NCBI RefSeq assembly: GCF_032104385.1
Contig: NZ_DAMCHJ010000001.1
Location: 248,001-312,000, forward strand
DNA: 64,000 bases
Reading direction: 5' to 3'
Source of the DNA: Tissierella sp032104385
GTDB taxonomy: Bacteria > Bacillota > Clostridia > Tissierellales > Tissierellaceae
Of this stretch, positions 18,080-26,535 are shown piece after piece. Below the pieces are notes generated by a model. The model saw nothing but the letters and a program-made list of their open reading frames with translations. It was not told where the DNA came from and did not search any database. The position numbers and the translations under genes are program-made. Numbering within the stretch: position 1 is the stretch's first letter; each line of letters opens with the position of its first letter.

Positions 18080-18290
18080 TTATTTAACAATCCATACCAT
18101 ATACATTTATTTTACAATGTATAACATATAAAATCACTTATATTCTTATAACCAATCATCTCGTACTGAATTAAAGTATTTACATTCAAATGATTTTAGG
18201 TTAAAAAATAACTTTACCGAACTTAAGTCTTATATCTATTTCCTGTTCTAATTAAAAGTCTGATAAAAAACCATAGGGAAAAGGGATATA

Positions 18291-18338
18291 AAAAAGCAGG
18301 AGGTTTCTTGGAATTTAATCTAAGATTTCTCCTGCTTT
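18291..18338 (-). terminator. Intrinsic terminator after recR operon
   Basis: On the minus strand, AAGCAGGAG ... CTCCTGCTT forms the stem with a roughly 25-nt loop and the downstream arm runs into TTTTTT. It lies 60 bp beyond the recR stop. Confidence 0.75.
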
Positions 18339-18398
18339 GAAGAACTTTATTTACTTGTTGAAGAACTTTATTTTAGAGGGACAAATATATTTTAATCC

Positions 18399-18998
18399 TT
18401 ATATCTCTCTCCTATTATCCATAGCCTTGGCTAAAGTTACCTCATCAAAATACTCAAGATCTCCCCCTACTGGAATTCCATGAGCTATTCTTGTTACCTT
18501 TATCCCTAATGGTTTTATAAGCTTTGATAAATATAAGGCTGTAGCCTCACCTTCTACTGTTGGATTAGTAGCTAGGACTATTTCTTCAACTACTCCATCA
18601 GATAATCTGTCTAAAAGCTCTTTTACCCTTATATCATTTGGACCAACATTATCCATTGGAGATATAACTCCATGCAGTACATGATACTGTCCCTTGTATT
18701 CCTTAGATTTCTCCATGGCTATAATATCCTTAGCCCCTTCTAGTACACAGATTATAGACTTATCTCTCATAGTATCTCTACATATATTACAAGGGTCATC
18801 ATCTGTTAGATTGCAACATATACTGCAAAGTCTTATTTTTTCCTTTGCATTAGTTATAGACTTTGATAGCTTCTCTGCTTCTATTTCTTCCATTTCTAAA
18901 ATATAAAATGCAAGTCTTTGAGCAGTTTTTCTACCAATGCCTGGTAATTTTGATAGCTGCTCTATTAAGTTTGCTATTGGTAGTGCATACTGCTCCAT
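18399..18998 (-). CDS. recR: Recombination mediator RecR
   Basis: 199-aa DNA repair protein acting with RecF/RecO to load RecA. It has the helix-hairpin-helix region LSKLPGIGRKTAQRLAF, a four-Cys zinc finger (CSICCNLTDDDPCNIC), and a Toprim domain with VVEEIVLATNPTVEGEATALYL and the IARGIPVGGDLEY-like C-terminus (IAHGIPVGGDLEYFD). Classic third gene of the dnaX-ybaB-recR operon. Confidence 0.97.
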   Translation of the reverse strand: MEQYALPIANLIEQLSKLPGIGRKTAQRLAFYILEMEEIEAEKLSKSITNAKEKIRLCSICCNLTDDDPCNICRDTMRDKSIICVLEGAKDIIAMEKSKEYKGQYHVLHGVISPMDNVGPNDIRVKELLDRLSDGVVEEIVLATNPTVEGEATALYLSKLIKPLGIKVTRIAHGIPVGGDLEYFDEVTLAKAMDNRREI

Positions 18999-19016
18999 TA
19001 TATTACTCTCCTTCTA

Positions 19017-19355
19017 TTAGAACAATCCTGGAATATTCATACCCCCAGTTAGTTTCCCCATTTCCTTTGTCATCATTTCCTCTGCTTTTCTAAGAGCTTC
19101 ATTTATAGCCGCCATTACTAAATCTTGCAGCATTTCAACATCTTCTGGATCTACTACTCCTTCATCTATGGTAATTGCCAATACTTCCTTCTTTCCATTT
19201 ACCTTACAAGTAACAGCTCCTCCACCTGCACTTGCTTCAACTTCTGTTTCCTCAAGTTGTTTTTGCATATCCTCCATTTGTTTTTGCATCTTCTGCATTT
19301 GTTTCATCATATTACCCATATTGCCACCCATTCCTGGAAATCCACGTTTTGCCAT
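19017..19355 (-). CDS. YbaB/EbfC nucleoid-associated protein
   Basis: 112-aa DNA-binding protein. The N-terminus is Met/Gln-rich (MGNMMKQMQKMQKQMEDMQK) followed by the YbaB core (VTCKVNGKKEVLAITID, LQDLVMAAINEALRKAEE). It lies between dnaX and recR with short gaps (16 and 18 nt), the conserved arrangement in Firmicutes. Confidence 0.96.
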   Translation of the reverse strand: MAKRGFPGMGGNMGNMMKQMQKMQKQMEDMQKQLEETEVEASAGGGAVTCKVNGKKEVLAITIDEGVVDPEDVEMLQDLVMAAINEALRKAEEMMTKEMGKLTGGMNIPGLF

Positions 19356-19371
19356 ATTAAATTCTCCTTCC

Positions 19372-21009
19372 TTACTTTATTTCTACTATGTTTTCTCCAA
19401 AGAAGTCTATAACTTCTTTTATGGCTTTTTCCTTACTATTATTTTTTTCTTTTTTATCTATAGGTTTATCGCCTATCATTACAAACTTTACATCTATATC
19501 TTTCTTGAAATATGTTGAAATTCCTTGATTTACAACTTCTGCATTTGTAGGAGTGCTAATTGCTGCTCTATGAATACCAAAATTATCTTTATACCCAACT
19601 GTAAGCACACCATTTGAATAACTAATAGGCTCTCCTTCCATCAACAATGCAAATACATTAACCTTTATAGCTTTTATTGCTTGAAGCACTCTTTGCCACT
19701 CATTAACTATTGTTTCAAACTCTAATTCTTCCCCATTATCTATAAATATCTCTTTTTCAATTTTTACTTCCTGTGGTTCTTGCATTGATTGTTTTTCTTT
19801 TTGTATTTCTTGTTTATTGGTATGAAGAGGCTTATTCTCAAATTTAAAGGGTTCTTCCTTTACAGTTCTCTGGGGTATAATTCCCTTTTCAAGCTTTTCT
19901 ATCCTTTCCTCCAAGGAAAGCTCATCTTCTAATCTTATTAATTGTATAACTGCCATTTCGAGGATTACCCTTGGCTGTGTAGACCATTTTGCTCTTTCAT
20001 CTGCCATCCCAAGAATATCTAAGCTTCTAAGTATAAATTCTATGTTAATATCCTTAATTTGATTTGAATATCTTTCTAGTGTTTCTTCGTCTATATCTAT
20101 TAATTCTAAAGGATCTTTTGACGTTTTAACTATCATTAAATTTCTAAAATGACTTATTAAATCCTTAATAAATTGATGAATATCCTTACCATTTTGAATA
20201 ACCTCATCTATAGATTTTAATGCATTTTCTAAGTTTTTATCTATTATATCTTGTGTAATATTTATTATAATATCTGAATTTACTATTCCTAAAATACTAA
20301 TAGCATCTAAATAAGTAATCTTTCCATCTCCAAAAGACACACACTGATCAAGTAAACTTAAAGCATCTCTCATGGCTCCATCAGAATTTCTTGCTATTAG
20401 ATTAAGAACCTTATCTTCTACATCTAATCCCAAATTATTACAGATATCCCTCATATTATCTACTATATCTCTTGTCGTTATCCTTTTAAAATCAAATCTT
20501 TGACACCTTGAAAGAATAGTTTGAGGTAATTTCTCAGGCTCAGTTGTGGCCAGTATAAATATTAGATGTTTAGGAGGTTCCTCAAGGGTTTTTAATAATG
20601 CATTAAAAGCAGCCTTCGATAACATATGTACCTCATCTATTATATATACTTTATATTTTGCCCTAGACGGAGGATATACTACCTTTTCTCTCAATTCCCG
20701 AATATCATCTACACCATTGTTACTAGCCGCATCCATTTCTATAACATCCATTATACTTTCATCTAATATCCCTTTACATATTTCACATTCATTACATGGA
20801 TTGCCATCTATTGAAGCTAGACAATTTACAGCTCTAGAAAATATCTTTGCCGTGGAAGTCTTTCCCGTCCCTCTAGTACCTGAAAATAGATATGCATGCC
20901 CAATATTTTCCTTTTGCATTTGATTTTTTAATGTAATTGTTATATGCTTTTGACCTAAAACTTCATCAAAAGTCTTTGGTCTATATTGTCTATACAAAGC
21001 TTGATACAT
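19372..21009 (-). CDS. dnaX: DNA polymerase III subunits gamma/tau
   Basis: Clamp-loader ATPase of about 545 aa. AAA+ motifs: Walker A GTRGTGKTSTAK, zinc-binding Cys set (CLASIDGNPCNECEICKG), Walker B IIDEVHMLSKAAFNALLK, sensor ILATTEPEKLPQTILSRCQRF; then a tau-like C-terminal domain with an acidic/Gln-rich linker. ATG 21009 follows AGGTGG; a GTG three codons upstream lies inside that site. No convincing programmed frameshift site was found. Confidence 0.96.
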   Translation of the reverse strand: MYQALYRQYRPKTFDEVLGQKHITITLKNQMQKENIGHAYLFSGTRGTGKTSTAKIFSRAVNCLASIDGNPCNECEICKGILDESIMDVIEMDAASNNGVDDIRELREKVVYPPSRAKYKVYIIDEVHMLSKAAFNALLKTLEEPPKHLIFILATTEPEKLPQTILSRCQRFDFKRITTRDIVDNMRDICNNLGLDVEDKVLNLIARNSDGAMRDALSLLDQCVSFGDGKITYLDAISILGIVNSDIIINITQDIIDKNLENALKSIDEVIQNGKDIHQFIKDLISHFRNLMIVKTSKDPLELIDIDEETLERYSNQIKDINIEFILRSLDILGMADERAKWSTQPRVILEMAVIQLIRLEDELSLEERIEKLEKGIIPQRTVKEEPFKFENKPLHTNKQEIQKEKQSMQEPQEVKIEKEIFIDNGEELEFETIVNEWQRVLQAIKAIKVNVFALLMEGEPISYSNGVLTVGYKDNFGIHRAAISTPTNAEVVNQGISTYFKKDIDVKFVMIGDKPIDKKEKNNSKEKAIKEVIDFFGENIVEIK

Positions 21010-21098
21010 ATTATCCACCTACATTTTTATAATATATTATATTATATCAGATTGTGCATGAGATTACACCTATTTTATATAGTCTTTGTTTTTAGCTG

Positions 21099-21127
21099 TT
21101 GACATATATTTAAATTTTAGTTATAAT
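21099..21127 (+). promoter_or_regulatory. Consensus sigma-A promoter of tRNA-Ser/SRP RNA
   Basis: TTGACA, 17-bp spacer, TATAAT: a full-consensus vegetative promoter, 25 bp upstream of the tRNA gene. It fits high-level expression of the tRNA-SRP RNA unit. Confidence 0.9.
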
Positions 21128-21152
21128 ATAATCCTGTGAGACAATAAACTAT

Positions 21153-21243
21153 GGAGAGATGGTTGAGTTGGTCGAAGGCGCTCGCCTGGAAAGCGGGTAG
21201 ACGTGAAAGCGTCTCGAGGGTTCGAATCCCTCTCTCTCCGCCA
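21153..21243 (+). tRNA. tRNA-Ser (GGA anticodon)
   Basis: 91-nt class II tRNA. Acceptor arms GGAGAGA and TCTCTCC pair, the discriminator base G and CCA are encoded, the anticodon loop CTGGAAA gives GGA (reads UCC/UCU), the long variable arm is present and GGTTCGAATCC is the T-arm. Followed at once by the SRP RNA. Confidence 0.97.
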
Positions 21244-21254
21244 TTAGAAATTTT

Positions 21255-21525
21255 TACCGTGCTAGATGGGGAGGTAGCGGTGCCCTATAACCTGCAATCC
21301 GCTATAGCAGGATTGAATTCCCAGTCTAGGCATCTCTATTGTGAGGTCTGCCCCAAATAAGTGGCAGTGACGATTTGGTCCTACGCAACGGAAACTCATG
21401 AACCCCGTCAGATCCGGAAGGAAGCAGCGGTAAGTGAAACTTTTCGTGTGCCGTAGGGAAGCCTGATCTGAGTTAACTGTTTGGGTAACGCTTGGAACAG
21501 GATTGCCAAAGCTGGGTGCACGGTT
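21255..21525 (+). ncRNA. ffs: Signal recognition particle RNA, long (Bacillus/Clostridium) type
   Basis: About 270-nt RNA. The 5' ACCGTGC pairs with 3' GCACGGT; the conserved apical domain GTCAGATCCGGAAGGAAGCAGCGGTAAG is split here as GTCAGATCCGGAAGG and AAGCAGCGG (the GGAA tetraloop and SRP54/Ffh-binding internal loop). A 5' Alu-like domain is present, so this is the long Gram-positive form rather than 4.5S. It is co-transcribed with tRNA-Ser and ends at a strong terminator. Confidence 0.96.
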
Positions 21526-21536
21526 ACATAAAATAA

Positions 21537-21567
21537 AAACTGTGGTATATATACCACAGTTTTTTTG
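21537..21567 (+). terminator. Intrinsic terminator after SRP RNA
   Basis: AAAACTGTGGTATA / TATACCACAGTTTT perfect hairpin followed by a T-run to 21567. The symmetrical A/T flanks may also end the convergent fliS operon. Confidence 0.92.
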
Positions 21568-21601
21568 TGGGCTGGTATAAAATCCAGCTCTATATTTTTG
21601 T

Positions 21602-22039
21602 TTATCCTTGAAAGGTTTTACCTAATTTCACACTATGTTCTTCCAGATTTCCTTTTCCATAAGTAAGTCCTGACACTATATTTGGTTCTCCTTTTGTTTC
21701 TAGCCCCTTAAAACCCATGTATATTGGAGCTATTACATCTATTGCGTTCTCAAAAAGATTAGTATCTTTCTTTATTTCCCCTTCTGTTATGAGTTTGTTA
21801 GTATATAAATAAAGAGATCTAAGGTTTGTGGATAACTCGTCTTTTTCTCTAAATGTTACTAACAATTCTGTTAATATCTCTCGGCAATTGTTGATAAGTA
21901 TGTTTAACTTATCATAATTCTTTTCTTTTATAGCCTCAGAAGATCTTTCAAATTTCTCCATTAATCCTTCATGAAGCATTGCTATTAGTCCCCAATCATT
22001 TGTTGACATTACCCTTTTCTCTAGAGTAATACTTTCCAT
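21602..22039 (-). CDS. fliS: Flagellar export chaperone FliS
   Basis: 145-aa helical FliS-family protein (LIAMLHEGLMEKFERSSEAIKEKNYDKLN, ILTELLVTFREKDELSTNLRSLYLYTNKLI), which caps flagellin in the cytoplasm until export. It is somewhat divergent at the N-terminus but of normal size. The ATG follows AGGAGTGAC and the gene is 13 nt after the flagellin stop, so it is operonic with its client. Confidence 0.88.
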   Translation of the reverse strand: MESITLEKRVMSTNDWGLIAMLHEGLMEKFERSSEAIKEKNYDKLNILINNCREILTELLVTFREKDELSTNLRSLYLYTNKLITEGEIKKDTNLFENAIDVIAPIYMGFKGLETKGEPNIVSGLTYGKGNLEEHSVKLGKTFQG

Positions 22040-22052
22040 TTATTTGTCACTC

Positions 22053-22946
22053 CTATCTTTGTAGTAATTGAAGCACTGTTTGTGGCAGTTGATTTGCTTG
22101 ACTTAGCATAGATGTACCTGCCTGCTGTAATATATTTAGTTTAGTAAATTCACTCATTTCCTTAGCCATATCTAAGTCTTCAATTCTAGATTTAGATGCT
22201 GTTAAATTCTCCGCTGTATTATCTACATTTCTTATGGTATGCTCAAGTCTGTTTTGAATTGCACCAAGCTGGGAACGCATTTTAGATACCTTTTCTATAG
22301 CATCGTTGTATTTTGTAATAGCTGATTCAAAGTTTGTTGCCTTTAATGAACCATCTTCAACTTTAAATTTCCCACCATCTTCCTTGATAATATCCGTTAA
22401 GATATTTAATTTATCCCCACTTCCAACCATAACATTAATTTCCTTCATTTCCACATCAATAAATTGTTCTTTATTGGCACCTATTTGAAGTCTTAATTTT
22501 TCTACAGCATCGCCAGAAGTAGTCTTTAAATCTCCTTTAAGTAAAGGAATACCATTAAACTCTGTATCTCTTCCTATCATATTAATCTGTTCAGTTAATT
22601 CTCGCATCTCATTAGCTATAGCCTCTAAATCTTTTTCTGCATAAACTCCACTGGCACCTTGCACACTAAGTTCTCTCATCCTTTGAAGCATCTCATGTAC
22701 TTCATTTAATGCTCCTTCTGCTGTTTGGATTAGAGATACTCCGTCTAGTGAATTTCTTGAAGCCTGTCTTAGTCCTCTTATCTGTGCTTCCATTTTTTGT
22801 GATATTGCAAGACCTGCTGCATCATCTGATGCTCTATTAATTCTTTTACCTGAAGAAAGTCTTTCTAGCGATTTTTGTAGACCTTCAGTATTCATATTTA
22901 ATAATCTGTGAGTATTTAATGCTGGTATATTATTATTGATTCTCAT
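22053..22946 (-). CDS. Flagellin
   Basis: About 297-aa flagellin with conserved D0/D1 ends (MRINNNIPALNTHR, LSSGKRINRASDDAAGLAISQKM at the N-terminus; LDMAKEMSEFTKLNILQQAGTSMLSQANQ at the C-terminus) and a short variable centre, so the filament surface domain is minimal. ATG 22946 is chosen because GAGGGGGAT lies 9 nt upstream. Precedes fliS. The gene start overlaps the end of the 68-aa gene by 14 nt. Confidence 0.96.
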   Translation of the reverse strand: MRINNNIPALNTHRLLNMNTEGLQKSLERLSSGKRINRASDDAAGLAISQKMEAQIRGLRQASRNSLDGVSLIQTAEGALNEVHEMLQRMRELSVQGASGVYAEKDLEAIANEMRELTEQINMIGRDTEFNGIPLLKGDLKTTSGDAVEKLRLQIGANKEQFIDVEMKEINVMVGSGDKLNILTDIIKEDGGKFKVEDGSLKATNFESAITKYNDAIEKVSKMRSQLGAIQNRLEHTIRNVDNTAENLTASKSRIEDLDMAKEMSEFTKLNILQQAGTSMLSQANQLPQTVLQLLQR

Positions 22947-23139
22947 GGTTTTTATCCCCCTCAAATTTATTTGTATTTTCTATAAATGATATTATCTCTC
23001 CTAATATTTGAAACATTTCCTTAGGTAATTTATCAATTTTTTCTTCTATAGGTTCTAGATTTAAGTCTATATCACCACTTAATGTATCGGTCTTATATGC
23101 CTTTTCAATATGTTTTCGTGATATCAATCTTTTCTTCAT
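22933..23139 (-). CDS. Small hypothetical protein in flagellin operon
   Basis: 68 aa, charged, no membrane segment; no family recognised. It is coupled on both sides: its ATG overlaps the stop of the preceding large gene (ATGA) with AGGTGAT as binding site, and its 3' end overlaps the flagellin start. The C-terminal half (EEKIDKLPKEMFQILGEIISFIE) looks like an amphipathic helix pair. A regulatory or assembly role for flagellin is inferred only from coupling. Confidence 0.6.
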   Translation of the reverse strand: MKKRLISRKHIEKAYKTDTLSGDIDLNLEPIEEKIDKLPKEMFQILGEIISFIENTNKFEGDKNHENQ

Positions 23140-25484
23140 AATATCACCTGTTTATTTAATGTATAACCAAGTTTTTGTAAGCCTTCATCCAGTAAATTTA
23201 GATTATTTCTTAAAGACATACCTTCTTCCTCTATATTGATTTTAACCTGGTTTCCAACTACATTAAGCTCAATATCCACTATACCTATGTTATCTGTTTC
23301 TAGACTTATAAAAAACTTCATATTATTTTTATCAATGCCTTTTTCGGCATCAGGTACTATGATATTTAAACTCCTATATTCATTATCTATTTGCACAGGC
23401 AATTGAAATACCATATCCCTTTTAGATATTTGAGATTGAAGCTTTATATATCCATCTTCTTTTGATTCTTGTCTTTCATCAGTATCAAAGGAATTATTGC
23501 TATTTAAAGAATTTATCAGTTCTTTATAATTATCCTTAAAATTAGTATCCCCATTCTTAATAGATGTAGAGATTTTCTCTTGAAGCAATTTTATTCCTTC
23601 CTTCAACTCCTCAGTATATCTTGGGTTATTAGGTTCCAACACATCCCTCAAAACATTAGCTAACCCCTTTTCACCATTTAAGAAAGAATTTATATCTTTA
23701 ATTTCTTTCAAAGTCATAGGAAGCTGATTTCTCATTATAATTGGTAATATTTTTTCATGATTTCCCTTAATATCTTTTATTTCCTTAGTCATCCTCTGAC
23801 TCTCTTTATACCTATTAATTTTCTTTTCTATATAGCTGTTCAATTCATTAAGCGGCATAGCTTCCAAAGTTTGGCTATCTTTGATACTTTCTTTTACTAT
23901 ATTAACAGTTAAATTATTCCTTGCCCTAAGATATTCTTCAAATATTAACCCCTCATTTATTCTATCGACTGTGGGTACAGCTTTTCCACCTGTAGTTATT
24001 TCCTCTTGAGCCATATATAGGTTATTTAGGGTAATCCCTTCATATTTCTTAAAGGCAAAAGACAAAGTGTCTATATTTAATTTATCCCCTAATGCATTTA
24101 ATATATTGGATATATGGATAGTCTTATCCAAAGTTTTATAGTCGATGCTCAGCTCTTTATCTATATTTGTATCTATAATTTCCTTTATGGATTTTAATGT
24201 GAAATCTTCTCCGTTTTTTATTAACATTAGAAGGTCTTTATCTTTAATCTTTCCTAAAATTTCTAAATTTCTTTTTATCTCTTGAATTTCTTCATTATAC
24301 AAAGGTTTGTCTTGTTCTTTAATATCTTCCTTCTTTAACTCTTCTACCAATTGATTTATAGGCTCTTCTAATGGATTTATATCCCTCTTATTCAGTCTTG
24401 CTATTTCTTCGTGTCCTAATAACTCTATTAATTCTTTTACTGATTTTTTCATAGAAATGATCTTATTATATTTTTCTTCATCCATTACCATATCATTTAC
24501 TATAAATTCTCTCAAAATATTAATATTTTCAATGTTACCATCTAAATTTAAATTGCTTAAAATTTCTTTTAATCCATCTATGGTTGTTTCCTTTGCTATA
24601 GTAAAGTCTTCAAAATTCTTTGCTGCCATATTATTTTCTATAGGGTTTATAGTATAGGAATTATTTAATTTATATAAATTATCTATATTAAATAACATAT
24701 CATCTTTGAATATTTTAATATAAGTTTCCTCTTTCAATTCTTTTAAATTATGAAGTTTTGATATTACTTCTATGGTTTTATCTATGTTTTCTCTTGTAAT
24801 AGGTAATTTTTCTTTATTTAAAGCTATTATTGTATCGTAAACATCTTTACCCATCTTCTGTCCATAAATTTCTTTTGCTATTTCCTCTGCATCTTTATAA
24901 GTCAAATCCTTCTCAAGTCTTAAAAGTTTTCTCAAGGAAAAAGAAGGGTTTTCATTTTTTATATCATCCAATGCCTCAGCTATCTTTTGGAGGCTCTCAC
25001 CATCTAAGTCTATTCCTCTATCAGAAAGTTTTACAAAGGAGTTAGTATCTATGCCTTCAATTATTTTATTTAAGTATTCCTTTGATTGTATATAAGAATC
25101 TACATTTCCTTTTGTAATAGGTATTCCACTACTAAGTAAAAACTCTATCATTCTAATATTTTCTTCTGTATATTCTAAGCCCAGTTCTCTAATTATATCT
25201 GATGCTTTTCTTACTTCATGTTCATCCTTTATGTCTTCTTTCTCTTCTACCTTGGAAGAAATTATATTTTCTTTCTCAACTGTTATATTATCTCCTACAC
25301 TTGATGCTATTTCCTCTTTTAATCTCAAAGAGTATTCTACTGTTTTATTATCTATGGTCTTTTGAATCTTTATATCCTTTCCATTCTTCTCTACAAGTAC
25401 CCCTTCTATATCATAAGGAAGGGTCGGGGTTAACCCATATCTATTTATCACATTTTCTTTATTGTTTATTTTTAATATTTCCAT
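23136..25484 (-). CDS. DUF6240-like protein with FliK-like C-terminal domain
   Basis: Large soluble protein of about 782 aa, mostly helical and charged, with a repeated motif every 60-80 residues (GIPITKGNVDSYIQSKEYL, KLPITRENIDKTIEVISKL, QLPMTLKEIKDINSFL). The last ~110 residues (MVFQLPVQIDNEYRSLNIIV ... NIGIVDIELNVVGNQVKINI ... LLDEGLQKLGYTLNK) resemble the C-terminal domain of the hook-length ruler FliK. It heads the flagellin operon. ATG 25484 follows GAAAGGA; an earlier in-frame start is unsupported. A ruler or hook-length control role is a hypothesis. Confidence 0.68.
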   Translation of the reverse strand: MEILKINNKENVINRYGLTPTLPYDIEGVLVEKNGKDIKIQKTIDNKTVEYSLRLKEEIASSVGDNITVEKENIISSKVEEKEDIKDEHEVRKASDIIRELGLEYTEENIRMIEFLLSSGIPITKGNVDSYIQSKEYLNKIIEGIDTNSFVKLSDRGIDLDGESLQKIAEALDDIKNENPSFSLRKLLRLEKDLTYKDAEEIAKEIYGQKMGKDVYDTIIALNKEKLPITRENIDKTIEVISKLHNLKELKEETYIKIFKDDMLFNIDNLYKLNNSYTINPIENNMAAKNFEDFTIAKETTIDGLKEILSNLNLDGNIENINILREFIVNDMVMDEEKYNKIISMKKSVKELIELLGHEEIARLNKRDINPLEEPINQLVEELKKEDIKEQDKPLYNEEIQEIKRNLEILGKIKDKDLLMLIKNGEDFTLKSIKEIIDTNIDKELSIDYKTLDKTIHISNILNALGDKLNIDTLSFAFKKYEGITLNNLYMAQEEITTGGKAVPTVDRINEGLIFEEYLRARNNLTVNIVKESIKDSQTLEAMPLNELNSYIEKKINRYKESQRMTKEIKDIKGNHEKILPIIMRNQLPMTLKEIKDINSFLNGEKGLANVLRDVLEPNNPRYTEELKEGIKLLQEKISTSIKNGDTNFKDNYKELINSLNSNNSFDTDERQESKEDGYIKLQSQISKRDMVFQLPVQIDNEYRSLNIIVPDAEKGIDKNNMKFFISLETDNIGIVDIELNVVGNQVKINIEEEGMSLRNNLNLLDEGLQKLGYTLNKQVIL

Positions 25485-25612
25485 TAATCTTTTCCTTTCA
25501 TAAATGCAGTGAATAATAAAAACAACTAACAAACTAATAGTTAAAAAGATTAAAATAATCTAGTTTTTACTAAAAACCATTTACTTATAATTTTAACTCT
25601 TCACTATCTTAT

Positions 25613-25639
25613 TTATCGTCATCTTCTTTAATTTTCTTA
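25613..25639 (-). promoter_or_regulatory. Putative sigma-D (motility) promoter of flagellin operon
   Basis: The minus strand reads TAAG, 15 nt, GACGATAA, close to the sigma-D consensus TAAA-N15-GCCGATAA (10 of 12 positions). It lies about 130 bp upstream of the first operon gene. Confidence 0.5.
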
Positions 25640-25668
25640 ATAGAGATATTACTTATTTCCACATTTCT

Positions 25669-25682
25669 GCCGATATTATATA
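25669..25682 (+). promoter_or_regulatory. Possible promoter of yaaR-like gene (GCCGATAT -10-like element)
   Basis: GCCGATAT matches 7 of 8 bases of the sigma-D -10 element and is followed by TATAAT. The -35 TAAA is not clear (TTAC at 16 nt), so a sigma-A reading with TATAAT is equally possible. It is divergent from the flagellin operon promoter. Confidence 0.35.
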
Positions 25683-25704
25683 ATAGAGAGGCAGGAGGTG
25701 TGCT

Positions 25705-26151
25705 ATGAATAAGATTAATAGAGCCGGGATAGAAGGTATTTCTCCTATAGAAATTTCACGAGCCGTAGATAGAAAAGCTGTAAAGGATACTTTTAAACTA
25801 AAGTTAAATGAATTAGAGCAAGATCAGATTAGAACTGAACTAAAATCCTTATATGATAAAATTGAAACTCAATCTGATAAATTGTCCAATAAATTATTTA
25901 TAGATGATTTAATTCAATATAAAAAGCTAGTTAGAGAATTTTTGAATATAACTGTAAATAATTCTCATATATTTTTCAAAGAAAATTCCCTTGATAGACG
26001 AGGTCGTCACAGAGTTTATTCATTAGTTAAGAAAGTAGATCAGGAACTAGACGAACTAACACAGGAATTTCTAGACCTGGAAAACAAAAGAATTAATATC
26101 TTAAAAAGATTAAATGATATTCAAGGAATACTTATGGACATAATGACCTAA
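25705..26151 (+). CDS. YaaR family protein (DUF327)
   Basis: 148-aa cytoplasmic protein of the YaaR/DUF327 family: N-terminal IEISRAVDRKAVKDTFKLKL and the LYDKIETQSDKLSNKLFIDDLIQYKKLVREFL core. Strong AGGAGGTG site 5-6 nt before the ATG. It lies divergent to the flagellar genes, and the function of the family is unknown. Confidence 0.85.
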   Translation: MNKINRAGIEGISPIEISRAVDRKAVKDTFKLKLNELEQDQIRTELKSLYDKIETQSDKLSNKLFIDDLIQYKKLVREFLNITVNNSHIFFKENSLDRRGRHRVYSLVKKVDQELDELTQEFLDLENKRINILKRLNDIQGILMDIMT

Positions 26152-26206
26152 GCTTGAATATTTTATATAAACATGGGTATATTGTTTTATAGTGGGAGGG
26201 ATTTCT

Positions 26207-26491
26207 ATGGAAGAAATACTTAAAAAGGTTTTTTTAGCCGGTATTGGCACTTTAGCTTTAACCTATGAAAAGGCTAATGAAGTGGTAGAAGCTATGGTAG
26301 AAAAGGGAAAAATAACTATGGAACAAGGCAAGGAATTAAATGAAGAATTAAAAAGAGTTATAAATAATAAGGAAACTACTTCCAATAATAGTTCTGATTT
26401 AAAAGATATATTAAAAGAACTAAATCTAGCTACTAAGGAAGATATAACTAATTTGGAATCCAGAATTAATAATTTAGAAAAAAACCGTTAG
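26207..26491 (+). CDS. Phasin-like coiled-coil protein
   Basis: About 94 aa with a hydrophobic N-terminal helix (EEILKKVFLAGIGTLALTYEKA) and the phasin-superfamily signature (VVEAMVEKGKITMEQGKELNEEL), then a coiled-coil tail. Such proteins commonly precede UbiB-like kinases in Clostridia, as here. ATG 26207 follows GGGAGGG; the GTG upstream lies within that site. Probable partner or regulator of the next gene. Confidence 0.75.
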   Translation: MEEILKKVFLAGIGTLALTYEKANEVVEAMVEKGKITMEQGKELNEELKRVINNKETTSNNSSDLKDILKELNLATKEDITNLESRINNLEKNR

Positions 26492-26503
26492 TTTGGGGGG
26501 AAG

Positions 26504-26531
26504 AAATACCTTGATTTTTCAAGGTATTTTT
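26504..26531 (+). promoter_or_regulatory. Hairpin overlapping the ubiB-like ribosome binding site (attenuator candidate)
   Basis: AAATACCTTG and CAAGGTATTT form a 10-bp stem with a 6-nt loop, followed by T residues and, four bases later, the ATG of the UbiB-like gene. The only Shine-Dalgarno-like sequence (AAGGT) lies in the 3' arm. The element could terminate transcription or hide the binding site. A GGGGGG site at 26495-26500 precedes a short overlapping frame starting at TTG 26511. Confidence 0.55.
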
Positions 26532-26535
26532 CAAT

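Noticed and set aside
19372..19480. Programmed dnaX frameshift at A-rich codons near the gene end
   Set aside because: The runs are not a standard slippery heptamer plus stem, and the location near the C-terminus would not produce gamma.
21151..21360. Plus-strand frame across tRNA-Ser and the SRP RNA 5' part
   Set aside because: The bases are accounted for by two structural RNAs.
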